Shown piece by piece: positions 15,307 to 23,418 of a stretch of DNA of 38,772 nucleotides (the first letter of the stretch is position 1; the number at the start of each line of letters is the position of its first letter). Made by a program: the position numbers and the translations under genes. The notes beneath the pieces were generated by a model, which was given only the letters and a program-made list of their open reading frames with translations, ran no database searches and was not told where the DNA came from. The stretch is from Desulfobacterales bacterium (GTDB lineage: Bacteria > Desulfobacterota > Desulfobacteria > Desulfobacterales > Desulfosalsimonadaceae), in assembly GCA_018399235.1 (NCBI GenBank), contig JAGYOX010000014.1, forward strand, positions 1 to 38,772, read 5' to 3'.

Positions 15307-18228
15307 TCAATAAATCGCCCGCACTCCATCCACGGTGAGTGTTGTCGCCCCCCAGTTTTCCTCGACTTTGCCTGTGAGCAGAAACGGCCGGCCATGGTCG
15401 AGAATGTGGCAGAACCGGTTGTAGGCCGCAGGAAAGAAGGTGGTCTCCACAATGCTGGTCTCGTCTTCAAAGGTGACGAATTTCATGGGGTCGCCCTTTT
15501 TCGTCACTACGGTTTTTCCGGTGATCAGCCAGCCCGCAAACCGGATGCGGCGGCCGAGGTGCCTGGGGATTCGGACGGCCTTGATGGTGTTTAAGGGTTT
15601 TAACTGATCCGCAAACAGGGTTATGGGGTGGCGGTCGCACAAGAACCCCAGCACGGAAAACTCCCGGCGCAGCCGTTGCTTTGGGTCGTCTTTGGGCAGA
15701 TCCGGCATGGTCGGTATGGCTGGATCGGGAAACAGGGAGGGCGTGTTAGTTTTTGGGCTTCGGCGTTTCTGCCAGGCGCAAAACTGCCAGAGAAGGGCGG
15801 CCCGGTGGCTTTTCGGATGGAAGCAATCCAGGGCCCCGCAATGGATCAGCGCCCGGGCTTCCGTGTCATCAGGCCGGACGCGCTCGAAGAAGTCGGTTGG
15901 ATCGGAAAAGGGGCGTTTTTCCCGCTCCTTGACGATTCGATCCCGGGTGGCGGCGGAGAGGTCCTTTATGGACAAAAACCCCACGCGTAAGTGACTGTCT
16001 TTACCTGTCCAGCGGATCCGGCTTGCCATAATATCCGGTGGGAGGATGTTGAGTCCCAATCGTCGAGCCTCTGACACATAGGCGAACGCGGAATAAAATC
16101 CGCCCTGGTTGCTGATGACCGCGGCCATGAATTCCGCCGGGTGGTGGGTTTTTAAATACGCGGCCTGGAATGAGACCCGCGCGTAGGAGGCGCTGTGCGG
16201 CTTGCAGAAGGAATAGCCGTTAAAGCTCATGATCATCCGCCAGATCTGCTCGATCCGGTCGTTATCCACGCCACGGTTCCGGGCGCCGGCCACGAACCGG
16301 TGGTAATAGTCCCGTAGCTGACGCTCGCGGTCCTTTTTAGACATTATCTTGCGCAGCCCGTCCGCCTCAGCATGAGAAAACCCGGCCACCCGAACAGCTA
16401 CCCGCGAGACATCCTCCTGGTAGACCATCAGACCGAAAGTCTCGGAGAGCACATCAGCCATCAGTGAATGGATCGGCTCCCATCCGCCGCCGTGCAGGCG
16501 GTGGATGTATTCCTGGATCACTTCGTTGGCGGCCGGCCGGATAATCGAGGAATGGATCACCAGGTGCTCGAAATCGCCCACCCGGCTCTTCTGCTGCAGA
16601 AGCCGCATGGCCGGGCTTTCGATGTAGAAACATCCCATGGTGCCGCCGCGGGCGAGGGATTCCTGGGTGGCATAATCGTCTTCCGGCTCCCAGCGGGATT
16701 CATTTATTTCGACACCGTTCTCGCGCATATTGGCCATGGCATCCCGGATAACCCCCAGACTGCGATTGCCCAAAAGATCGATTTTGACCAGACCGGCGTC
16801 TTCCACCGCATCTTTCTCCCATTGCACAATGGGTACGCCCTTGGGGGCGGTCTGAATCGGCACGTAGTTGTCGATTGGCTGTGGGGTAATCACCACGCCG
16901 CCCGGGTGGACCGAGAGATACCGGGGCAGGCCGATGAGCCGCTGGGCGATGGCGAGAAATTCCGGGGACACCTTACTTAATTCGTTCGAATTAAGTAAGG
17001 TGTCCCCGGAATTTTTTATTTCCCGGTCGGGCAGGCCAAAGACCCGGGCGGTTTCGCGGACCGCCATGCGGGGCTTGAAGCAGACGTGATTGGCCACAAG
17101 GGCGGCGCGGCCGGCGTACTTGGAAAGCACTTTGGAAATGACACTGTCACGCTCATCCCAGGCAAAATCCACGTCAATATCCGGCGGGTCGGTTCGGCCC
17201 GGGTTCAGGAAACGTTCAAAGTAGAGGTTGTGCTTGACCGGGCAGACATTAGTGATGCCCAGGCAGTAGGCTACCAGGGATGCTGCCCCCGATCCCCGGC
17301 CACAGGTGCGGGGGCTGTGGCGAACGATGTCGGAGACGATCAGGAAATAGCCGGAAAACCCCATGTCAGAGATAATCCGGAGCTCGTGTTCCAAGCGCTC
17401 CACTACGGCATCGGAAATCTCCCCGTACCGCCGGCGCACCCCTTCATAGGCTGCTTCGCGGAGATTGGCATCCGCCCTTTCCGGGGGACCGAATTCATAC
17501 GGCGGCATCACCCGGCCGAAATTCGGGCCGGTGAAAGCGATGCGCTCGGCTATGGCCGCCGTATTTTTGACGGCCTCGGGGCATGCGGCAAAGCGCTTTC
17601 GGTATGCTTCGGGCGCGGCCAAAAACGCGTCGGCCGGTGCTGTATCCCCGGATTTTAGGCGGGATAGGGCCGTATTCTTGTCAATAGCCCGCAGGACCCG
17701 GTGGATGGCGACATCATTCGGATAGTTGAAAAAGCTGTCGGGGGTGGCGACGACCGGAATGCCTAAACGCTTGGCGGTATCGCGCAGTGGATGGGTAGCG
17801 GGCACTGGTTTTCGGGGCATGGCGCCGGCTATGTCGATCCCGGCGTTATGGCCGGCGCGCAGCAGTTCCGGATTGGCCGTCAGCATCACCAGTCCTTCCG
17901 AGAATTCCATGAGGGCGGGTTTCAGGTCAAAATCGTTTTGGGTGTGGCGCCGGGTCAGTAGTTGGCAAAGATGACTGTATCCCCGATTATTTTTTACCAG
18001 GCAGATCGCCCGGGCGGAAGTGCGGCGGTCGGTGACCTCTGCGCCGACGATCGGCCGGATGCCTTCACGTTTACAGGCGGTTAGAAACGGCCATAGCCCG
18101 TATAGGTTGTCCGTGTCGGTCAGGGCCAGCTGGTCGTAGCCAAGTTTTTTTGCATGGCGGCAGAGGGATTCGATGCCGGATACGCCCCACATGAGCGAAT
18201 ATGCGGATCGGACGGTGAGGGGGATCAT
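15307..18228 (-). CDS. dnaE2: Error-prone DNA polymerase III alpha subunit (DnaE2/ImuC)
   Basis: About 973 residues. The DnaE2 replicase does mutagenic lesion bypass together with ImuB and the sliding clamp after SOS induction. Seen: polymerase active-site PDIDVDF and KIDLLG (the three aspartates), GRGSGAA, HPGGVVI, FCKPHSASYA and a C-terminal OB-fold region. The N-terminal PHP domain is degenerate: the usual HxHxxYS is LTVRSAYS, so its metal site is probably lost. I start it at ATG 18228, which overlaps the vapC stop as ATGA; ATG 18249 would extend into vapC. A perfect palindrome (16957-17014) is read through in frame near residues 405-424, adding a peptide such as GDTLLNSNELSK that is not part of the family. 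The gene converges with the PIF1-like gene. Confidence 0.9.
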   Translation of the reverse strand: MIPLTVRSAYSLMWGVSGIESLCRHAKKLGYDQLALTDTDNLYGLWPFLTACKREGIRPIVGAEVTDRRTSARAICLVKNNRGYSHLCQLLTRRHTQNDFDLKPALMEFSEGLVMLTANPELLRAGHNAGIDIAGAMPRKPVPATHPLRDTAKRLGIPVVATPDSFFNYPNDVAIHRVLRAIDKNTALSRLKSGDTAPADAFLAAPEAYRKRFAACPEAVKNTAAIAERIAFTGPNFGRVMPPYEFGPPERADANLREAAYEGVRRRYGEISDAVVERLEHELRIISDMGFSGYFLIVSDIVRHSPRTCGRGSGAASLVAYCLGITNVCPVKHNLYFERFLNPGRTDPPDIDVDFAWDERDSVISKVLSKYAGRAALVANHVCFKPRMAVRETARVFGLPDREIKNSGDTLLNSNELSKVSPEFLAIAQRLIGLPRYLSVHPGGVVITPQPIDNYVPIQTAPKGVPIVQWEKDAVEDAGLVKIDLLGNRSLGVIRDAMANMRENGVEINESRWEPEDDYATQESLARGGTMGCFYIESPAMRLLQQKSRVGDFEHLVIHSSIIRPAANEVIQEYIHRLHGGGWEPIHSLMADVLSETFGLMVYQEDVSRVAVRVAGFSHAEADGLRKIMSKKDRERQLRDYYHRFVAGARNRGVDNDRIEQIWRMIMSFNGYSFCKPHSASYARVSFQAAYLKTHHPAEFMAAVISNQGGFYSAFAYVSEARRLGLNILPPDIMASRIRWTGKDSHLRVGFLSIKDLSAATRDRIVKEREKRPFSDPTDFFERVRPDDTEARALIHCGALDCFHPKSHRAALLWQFCAWQKRRSPKTNTPSLFPDPAIPTMPDLPKDDPKQRLRREFSVLGFLCDRHPITLFADQLKPLNTIKAVRIPRHLGRRIRFAGWLITGKTVVTKKGDPMKFVTFEDETSIVETTFFPAAYNRFCHILDHGRPFLLTGKVEENWGATTLTVDGVRAIY
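16957..17014. repeat. Perfect 28-bp inverted repeat inside dnaE2 (REP-like element)
   Basis: Bases 16957-16984 and 16987-17014 are exact reverse complements around a 2-nt centre (TT). The arms contain GGGGACACCTTACTTAATTCG. Perfect arms of this length in a coding region are not expected from codon constraint. Both strands stay open through it, and on the coding strand it encodes NSGDTLLNSNELSKVSPEF. I read it as a small mobile palindrome, REP/RAYT-type or a MITE end, inserted in frame between conserved stretches LPDREI and RLIGLPRYL. Confidence 0.85.
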
Positions 18229-18641
18229 TGTTGGGAAGACAGGGCCCAATCCTCAACGGTTAATCCTTCGACACGCGAAAATTCTTTTGTATTGTGCGTT
18301 ACCACACATAGCTCATTCGCAAGCGCAATGGCGGCGATTTGTAAATCTCTTTCGCTGATCGGGATGCCGTTTTTTTCAAGATGGACCCGGGCGGTGGCGT
18401 ATCGTTGGGCAGCGGCTTTATCAAAGTCAAGAATTTCCAGCTGAGAACAGATACTGTTAATTTTTTGCCGGCGTTCTCTTGTTTTGATTGGAGACTTTTC
18501 AATGCCGTACAGGATTTCCGCCAAGGTTATCGTGGAAACAAACAGGTCACATGGCCGATAGGTCATCAACTCCGAAAGAATATTTTGGTCTCCCCGCATC
18601 CAGTAGCTGACAATATTCGTATCTAACAGCCGCTTATTCAT
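18225..18641 (-). CDS. vapC: VapC-type PIN-domain toxin
   Basis: 138 residues. A PIN-domain ribonuclease toxin: Asp7 (LLDTN), Glu42 (LAEILYG), Asp99 (SERDLQIAA) and Asn117 (THNTKEF) form the expected acidic site. VapC toxins cleave tRNA or rRNA when the antitoxin is degraded. Start ATG 18641 overlaps the VapB stop (ATGA), and its own TGA overlaps the ATG of dnaE2 in the same way. The three genes vapB-vapC-dnaE2 are therefore translationally linked. All catalytic residues are present, so the toxin looks functional. Confidence 0.9.
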   Translation of the reverse strand: MNKRLLDTNIVSYWMRGDQNILSELMTYRPCDLFVSTITLAEILYGIEKSPIKTRERRQKINSICSQLEILDFDKAAAQRYATARVHLEKNGIPISERDLQIAAIALANELCVVTHNTKEFSRVEGLTVEDWALSSQQ

Positions 18642-18874
18642 GACCGGTCCAGATCAACCGGTTTGGACGGCAAAGGCTCCGGGGTTTCAAAATCCGGATC
18701 AGATGTGAATTTTTGCCAGAATCCGTCAGGCCATTCTGTCCTTTCGATTGGCTCCAGGATTACCTTTTTGCCCTCTTTCCTGATCCTGACGCGCTCCCCT
18801 TCAAACCGAAATGGCTTCGGCAGGCGAACCGCTTGGGATCGGCCGTTTTTAAAAATTTTTGCGGTTGTTTCCAT
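18638..18874 (-). CDS. vapB: VapB-type antitoxin (AbrB-like)
   Basis: 78 residues. The N-terminal KIFKNGRSQAVRLPKPFRF block is the SpoVT/AbrB swapped-hairpin DNA-binding domain of VapB antitoxins. The C-terminal tail with FWQKF and an acidic/proline stretch would wrap the toxin. The ribosome site is GGAG about 8 nt before the ATG. It should bind its own promoter as a complex with VapC, and a palindrome lies at the promoter (see 18902-18941). It is the first gene of a block that continues into vapC and dnaE2. Confidence 0.88.
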   Translation of the reverse strand: METTAKIFKNGRSQAVRLPKPFRFEGERVRIRKEGKKVILEPIERTEWPDGFWQKFTSDPDFETPEPLPSKPVDLDRS

Positions 18875-18901
18875 TGCTTTGCTCCAGCCGTGCGATTTTA
18901 A

Positions 18902-18941
18902 TGATATATATCAATATATATTTTCTACGCTGGTGTGTCAA
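18902..18941 (-). promoter_or_regulatory. vapBC promoter and palindromic operator
   Basis: On the minus strand: -35 TTGACA (18936-18941), a 17-bp spacer, -10 TATATT (18913-18918), a near-consensus sigma-70-type promoter. A perfect 12-bp palindrome, TGATATATATCA (18902-18913), starts at the end of the -10, where a VapBC complex would block transcription. This promoter lies between imuB and vapB, so it also reads dnaE2. Confidence 0.75.
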
Positions 18942-18972
18942 TCACTCTAAAAACTTTTGTGTGGCTTTCCTA

Positions 18973-20178
18973 TTATAACGTCCGCCCCATTTGAACCGCC
19001 CTCTCGCCGAACCGCTGCCGAATACGATCTACCGCATCGATAACCATCTCGCGTTTTTGCTTGACAGCCCGGCTTTCGGAAAAAAGCTCCATCTGGGCCT
19101 GTGGGTGGACCGGTTTCGGGCAGGTCAGGCGTACATGGCGCAACCGCACCCGGCGAGTCCAGGCCTTGTCCAGAAGGCGCCGGGATACCTCGAACAGGGT
19201 GATGTCATTGGCTGACGGCGGGGATACGGCCAGCTGCCGGAAGCAGCGCAGGCCGTCGGCATAATCGATGCTGATCACCAGGCTGCGGCTGGCCCTGCGG
19301 CGTTTTCGCAGCCGGGCGCCGATGGTTTCCACAAGCAGATAAACGGTGCGCTCCACTGCGGCCCCATCGTTGGTGTCATTGCCGAATTCATGGGCTGCGC
19401 TGATTTTTTGAGGCTTTTTGCCTGCAGGCAGTACCGGCGACGGGTCGATCCCGCGCACGGATTCGTAAATGAAATCGGCACGTTTTCCAAAGGGCACGGA
19501 CAATTGATCCATGGTCAGGTCGGCCACCTGTTTCACGTGGAACATATTGAACTCCCGCAGCCGGAACCGGTCGGCGGCTTCAATGCCCGGCAGCATAGAG
19601 ACAGGCAAAGGGGCTAAAAATGCGCGCTCCTCGCCTTCTCCGACGATGTATTCGCCCAGGGGCTTGACCAGTCGGGTGGCGACCTTGGATACAAGCTTGT
19701 TCGGCGCTACCGACCAGATCGGTGCCAGCCCCAGCCGATCCAGGATCTGACGGTACATGCGCCAGGCCACGTCAACCGAGGGGCCGTACAGCCGGCTGGT
19801 GCCGGTCACATCAATAAACAGGTGCCCGTCGGTTTCCCCGGGTTCGATAAGCGGCGAATAGGGAAGTACTTCCTGGAAGAGATCCCGCATGGCCCGCTCG
19901 TACCGGTCGGGATGGGGCGGAAGAATACGGGCGTCCCGGCAGATGCGTCGGGCCCGCCTAAGCGGCATGCCCTTTCGGATGCCGTCCTGGTAGGCCTCTT
20001 CGCTCATGTCATGGACCATCGCCCGCCCCGCCCCTTCCGGGGCGATGATCACGGGCCGGTCCTTGAGCCCCCGGTCCACCAGCCGTTCGACAGCCACGGC
20101 AAAGTCCGCGATGTTCAGGTGAACGACCGTTCGGGGGCGCTGATATCTGATTCGTACAGGTGCAAACGATTGTTTCAT
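18973..20178 (-). CDS. imuB: ImuB-like inactive Y-family DNA polymerase
   Basis: About 401 residues from ATG 20178 (a TTG at 20202 is possible; neither has a good ribosome site). It has the fold of Y-family polymerases, but the catalytic carboxylates are altered. The usual DMDAFFA near the N-terminus is NIADFAV, and the SIDE motif is FIDVTG. Loss of these residues is typical of ImuB, which acts as the adaptor between DnaE2, the clamp and the lesion. A clamp-binding motif, QMELF, lies about 35-40 residues from the end. Neighbours are lexA, DUF72 and dnaE2, as expected for an SOS mutasome cassette; no imuA-like gene is seen. Confidence 0.85.
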   Translation of the reverse strand: MKQSFAPVRIRYQRPRTVVHLNIADFAVAVERLVDRGLKDRPVIIAPEGAGRAMVHDMSEEAYQDGIRKGMPLRRARRICRDARILPPHPDRYERAMRDLFQEVLPYSPLIEPGETDGHLFIDVTGTSRLYGPSVDVAWRMYRQILDRLGLAPIWSVAPNKLVSKVATRLVKPLGEYIVGEGEERAFLAPLPVSMLPGIEAADRFRLREFNMFHVKQVADLTMDQLSVPFGKRADFIYESVRGIDPSPVLPAGKKPQKISAAHEFGNDTNDGAAVERTVYLLVETIGARLRKRRRASRSLVISIDYADGLRCFRQLAVSPPSANDITLFEVSRRLLDKAWTRRVRLRHVRLTCPKPVHPQAQMELFSESRAVKQKREMVIDAVDRIRQRFGERAVQMGRTL

Positions 20179-20240
20179 AATGGACTGTAAATAAGAATTC
20201 AACCATCAACGTCAGCTGGGTGGAAAACTACGATAATTTT

Positions 20241-20270
20241 TTAATTTTATGCTGAAATTTTAATTTTATG
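20241..20270. repeat. 11-bp direct repeat in the imuB leader
   Basis: TTAATTTTATG occurs at 20241-20251 and 20260-20270 in an AT-rich gap between imuB and the DUF72 gene. It could be a regulatory site; no promoter can be assigned. Confidence 0.4.
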
Positions 20271-20304
20271 TTTCAATGCGATGAATCGTTTTTTTAGAGT
20301 AAAA

Positions 20305-21123
20305 TCAAGACAGACCCGCTTCCCTCAGCAGCCGCATCATCATCTGCGCGTTGTTTGCCGCCTGGCCGCGGACGTGGTTGTTGAAAAAAATCAGGCCGGT
20401 GTCGGCCTGGCGGGCCATGCCGGCGATCCGTGGATTGATCCATTCCTTTAGCTCGGCTTCCGTGTAATCGTAGTCAAACTGTTTTTGCATGTTCCCGGTG
20501 CGCCATCCCCCGGCATTCCGGCCATGAAACCGGATATAGAAAAACTGCGGATTGGTCACCACGTCCAGGGGCGGAAACAGGCCGGGCAGCTTCGGCCCAT
20601 CCACCGCCGCCAGGGTGACCCCCCGCCGGGAAAGCTCGTCAAATACCCGATCCACGGCCCAAGACTTGTGCCGGAATTCTACGGCCAGCGGCAGCCCGTC
20701 CAATTTGTCCAGCAATGCGGCCAGGTAGCGCCGGTTTTTCGGTGAACGGTCAAATGACGGCGGCAGCTGGATCAAGATCGCCGCCAGCTGGCCGGCCTGG
20801 ACCAGCGGGGCGATGCCGTCCCTGTACCGGGTGACCTGGCCGGCCCAGTCGTCCGGATCGATTTCATGGGTCATGGTGCGCGTCAGTTTGGCGGCAAAGA
20901 AAAATTCCGGCCCCACCAGCCGGCGCATCCGTTCGATAGGCTCGGGCTTGGGCATCTGGTACCAGGTGTAGTTCAACTCGGTGATAGAGAAGATGCCGGC
21001 ATAGTAGGGCAGCATTCCTCCGGTCCGGGTTCCCGGCGGATAAAAACCCGCTTCCATCCATTCCGTGTAGGAATAGCCGCTGGTGCCGACCCGCAGGCGG
21101 CATATTTCAGATGATGCGGCCAT
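20305..21123 (-). CDS. DUF72 (YecE-like) TIM-barrel protein
   Basis: About 273 residues. Seen: LRVGTSGYSY near the start, FYP, AVEFRHKSW in the middle, and FYIRFHGR and FFNNHVRG towards the C-terminus. All are marks of DUF72/YecE proteins, a TIM-barrel family of uncertain function sometimes linked to DNA repair or metal handling. ATG 21123 follows the lexA stop by two bases and a GTG at 21126 overlaps it; GAGGG is the ribosome site. So it is translated together with lexA and should be SOS-controlled. It occupies the place where imuA is often found. Confidence 0.85.
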   Translation of the reverse strand: MAASSEICRLRVGTSGYSYTEWMEAGFYPPGTRTGGMLPYYAGIFSITELNYTWYQMPKPEPIERMRRLVGPEFFFAAKLTRTMTHEIDPDDWAGQVTRYRDGIAPLVQAGQLAAILIQLPPSFDRSPKNRRYLAALLDKLDGLPLAVEFRHKSWAVDRVFDELSRRGVTLAAVDGPKLPGLFPPLDVVTNPQFFYIRFHGRNAGGWRTGNMQKQFDYDYTEAELKEWINPRIAGMARQADTGLIFFNNHVRGQAANNAQMMMRLLREAGLS

Positions 21124-21125
21124 CA

Positions 21126-21764
21126 CTATACCCTCTGCATTACATCCGGCCCGCGCTGGATGCCGATCACTTTGCCCTGCACCAGAATTTCGTCAAACCC
21201 GTAGCGCATGCTTTCATATGCCGGGTTCTCCGGTTTCAGGACGATGTCGTCGGCGCGGGCATAAAATCGTTTGACCGTCGCCTCCTCTCCTCTGATGAGC
21301 GCCACCACGATTTCTCCGTCACTGGCGAATTGCCGCGGCTTACATATTGCCAGATCACCGTTGAGGATTCCGGCATTGACCATGGAATCCCCCTTGATAC
21401 GAAGCGCGAACAGATGATCCCCTTTGTAAAAATCGGCGTCAATGACAATGCTCTCCTCCCATTCCTGCTGGGCGTAAATGGGAAGGCCCGCTGTGATCCG
21501 TCCGATCACGGGCACTTCCTGCCAGCGATGAAGGCCCGCGCTTTGTCCGGCTTGATTGATAAGATGGATAGTCCGTCCGTATCGGCCTTCCCGCTTGGCC
21601 AACCCTTTTTCTTCCAGAACCTTGAGGGTCTGGGCCACGGCCGTGTGGCTGATACCCAGGTCCTGGGCGGCTTGGCGCAGCGAGGGGGAGATGCCGGATC
21701 GGGCGATCCATTCCCGGAGATAGTCCAGCAGCCGCTGTTGTTTTGGAGTTAATTGGATTGGCAT
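21126..21764 (-). CDS. lexA: LexA repressor
   Basis: 212 residues. An N-terminal winged helix-turn-helix (SPSLRQAAQDLGIS, residues 26-39) is joined to an S24 peptidase domain. The self-cleavage site is Ala92-Gly93 (ITAGLPI), with the Ser127 (GDSMVNAG) and Lys165 (EATVKRF) pair. RecA filaments trigger cleavage and release the SOS genes. The first gene of the minus-strand cassette, so it should repress itself, DUF72 and imuB. Start ATG 21764 has GGAGG upstream. The recognition helix differs enough from the E. coli form that the operator cannot be predicted from it. Confidence 0.92.
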   Translation of the reverse strand: MPIQLTPKQQRLLDYLREWIARSGISPSLRQAAQDLGISHTAVAQTLKVLEEKGLAKREGRYGRTIHLINQAGQSAGLHRWQEVPVIGRITAGLPIYAQQEWEESIVIDADFYKGDHLFALRIKGDSMVNAGILNGDLAICKPRQFASDGEIVVALIRGEEATVKRFYARADDIVLKPENPAYESMRYGFDEILVQGKVIGIQRGPDVMQRV

Positions 21765-21796
21765 AGATATCTGCCTCCATATCTTTATTTAAAAAA

Positions 21797-21825
21797 AGAA
21801 TATGGCAATAAAAAGTAAATGTCAA
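21797..21825 (-). promoter_or_regulatory. lexA promoter
   Basis: Minus strand: -35 TTGACA (21820-21825), 17-bp spacer, -10 TATTCT (21797-21802), about 33 bp before the ATG. Near consensus. Confidence 0.7.
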
Positions 21826-21877
21826 TGTAAAGTTTATGTAAAAAATGTAAATTATAAACTAACATTTTAAATTTACA
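21826..21877. promoter_or_regulatory. Cluster of TTTACA/TGTAAA boxes upstream of lexA
   Basis: TGTAA occurs at 21826, 21837 and 21846 (plus strand), and TTACA at 21873. TGTAAATT (21846-21853) and AATTTACA (21870-21877) form an inverted pair. They lie just upstream of the lexA -35. They could be LexA boxes of this lineage, an activator site, or simply an AT-rich UP element. Confidence 0.35.
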
Positions 21878-21927
21878 ATTTATTTTTATTATCGAGGGGG
21901 GGTAGAAACCTGGCCTTTAATTAGAAA

Positions 21928-21953
21928 TTGAACTTCACGAGAACTTATATAAT
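21928..21953 (+). promoter_or_regulatory. Candidate promoter for the ankyrin/ABC block
   Basis: TTGAAC (21928-21933) and a perfect TATAAT (21948-21953), but only 14 bp apart. The -10 is convincing, the -35 is not. It lies about 100 bp before the ankyrin gene. Confidence 0.35.
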
Positions 21954-22055
21954 CAATTGTTTTTATAAACCGAATTTTGTGATAAGGATGAATTTGAATT
22001 TGGCCGTTCCAAGATGTTTGCCGACAGGGGGCAAATCCAACAGGAGGTTTCATTT

Positions 22056-23390
22056 ATGAAGATCCATTCAAAAAAAATCCGTTTAGCCGTTATTTTGCTG
22101 ATCGTTTTTACGCTTCCGGCATGCGCATCATTAATGACGCCGCCGCTGATCAAGGCAACCGATGAGGGTCGGGCGGAAGAGGTCAAGCAGCTTTTGGCCA
22201 TGGGCGAGGATGTGAATATGACAACCCGAAACGGGGCGTCCGTGCTTTTGATCGCCGCTGCAAGGGGGTACCGGGAAATTGTCGAATACCTGATCGAACA
22301 GGGTGCGGTGGTTGATGCGGCGGTCACGGAATCGTTGGAAATGGCGGGGCGGACGGTTTTTGCAGGGATGACCCCGTTATTTGTCGCCCTGGATAACAAC
22401 CATCCGGGGATCGCCTATATACTGATCCAAAACGGGGCTGACGTGAACAAAAGCGATGCTAACGGAACTACGCCGCTGATGATCGCCGCCGCCCAAACCG
22501 ATATCAGAGTTGTGGCCATGCTGATTAAAAAAGGTGCCAATGTCAATGTAGCCACTACAGACAGGTATGTATATGACGGGGAAACCGTTTACAAGGGAAC
22601 AACCCCCTTGATGACGGCGCTGGCAAAGGGAAAAACAGATACAGCCAGATGGCTGATCGACAATGGTGCAGATATAACAGCCCAAAATGAAAACGGTATT
22701 AGTGCGCTAACCTTTGCCGCCGCCCATGGGGAAGCAGATTTGCTTTGGCGGGTGCTTAAAATGGGCGCCGATCTGGAAGAGGCGGCTAAAGAGGATTTCA
22801 CTTGGGAAGGCAAGCCGATGTTTGAGGGGACAACCCCGCTGATGGCGGCGGCTTATACCGGTAATGCGGAGAATGTAAAGCTGCTGATTGAGGTCGGGGC
22901 GGATGTGACCGTCAAGGACAGGGTCGGGAGGACGGCCCTAATGGCGGCGGCATCGGGAGGGTACCTGACAGCGGTAAGGCTCCTGATCGAAAACGGGGCA
23001 GAAGTAAACGCCCAGACAACGGAAAAGTTTGTGATGTCAGGAGGCATTTATATCCATCATAATCCCGGTGTCCATCCGATAATTCCTAAGGGCTGGTCCC
23101 CGCTTGCGGGCGCAAGCTATAAGGGCCATGCGGATGTGATTCAATACCTTATTGATCATGGGGCGGATATAAGCATCAAGGACGACGTATGGCTCATGGA
23201 CCCGCTGTTTCTGGCGTCATATAGGGGACATCTTGATGCGGTGAAAGTCTTGCTCGCAAACGGTGCGGACCCCTTTGCCGAAGGCAAAAGGGGCACGGCC
23301 TACAATAGTGCCTATATCCAGCACAACACACGAATTTTAGAATGCATCAACGAGGCCAGGGAAAGAGTAAAAAGCGAACAAGAAGAGTAA
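22056..23390 (+). CDS. Ankyrin-repeat lipoprotein
   Basis: 444 residues from ATG 22056; the ribosome site CAGGAGG just upstream decides this start over 22014. Signal peptide with lipobox LPAC (cleavage before Cys22), so it is likely an outer- or inner-membrane lipoprotein facing the periplasm. At least nine ankyrin repeats follow, in pairs with the consensus G-TPLM-AA--G----V--LI--GADV. Some repeats carry a longer loop (for example a MSGGIYIHH stretch late in the protein). Ankyrin repeats bind proteins; the partner is unknown. The next gene, another lipoprotein, begins 28 nt after the stop, and ABC transporter genes follow. Confidence 0.85.
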   Translation: MKIHSKKIRLAVILLIVFTLPACASLMTPPLIKATDEGRAEEVKQLLAMGEDVNMTTRNGASVLLIAAARGYREIVEYLIEQGAVVDAAVTESLEMAGRTVFAGMTPLFVALDNNHPGIAYILIQNGADVNKSDANGTTPLMIAAAQTDIRVVAMLIKKGANVNVATTDRYVYDGETVYKGTTPLMTALAKGKTDTARWLIDNGADITAQNENGISALTFAAAHGEADLLWRVLKMGADLEEAAKEDFTWEGKPMFEGTTPLMAAAYTGNAENVKLLIEVGADVTVKDRVGRTALMAAASGGYLTAVRLLIENGAEVNAQTTEKFVMSGGIYIHHNPGVHPIIPKGWSPLAGASYKGHADVIQYLIDHGADISIKDDVWLMDPLFLASYRGHLDAVKVLLANGADPFAEGKRGTAYNSAYIQHNTRILECINEARERVKSEQEE

Positions 23391-23418
23391 ACAGCCTCCA
23401 TTCTTGAAAGGAGATGTC

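Noticed and set aside
16868-17658. Plus-strand ORFs across dnaE2
   Set aside because: High GC at third positions leaves long open frames opposite dnaE2; the palindrome merely reads similarly on both strands.
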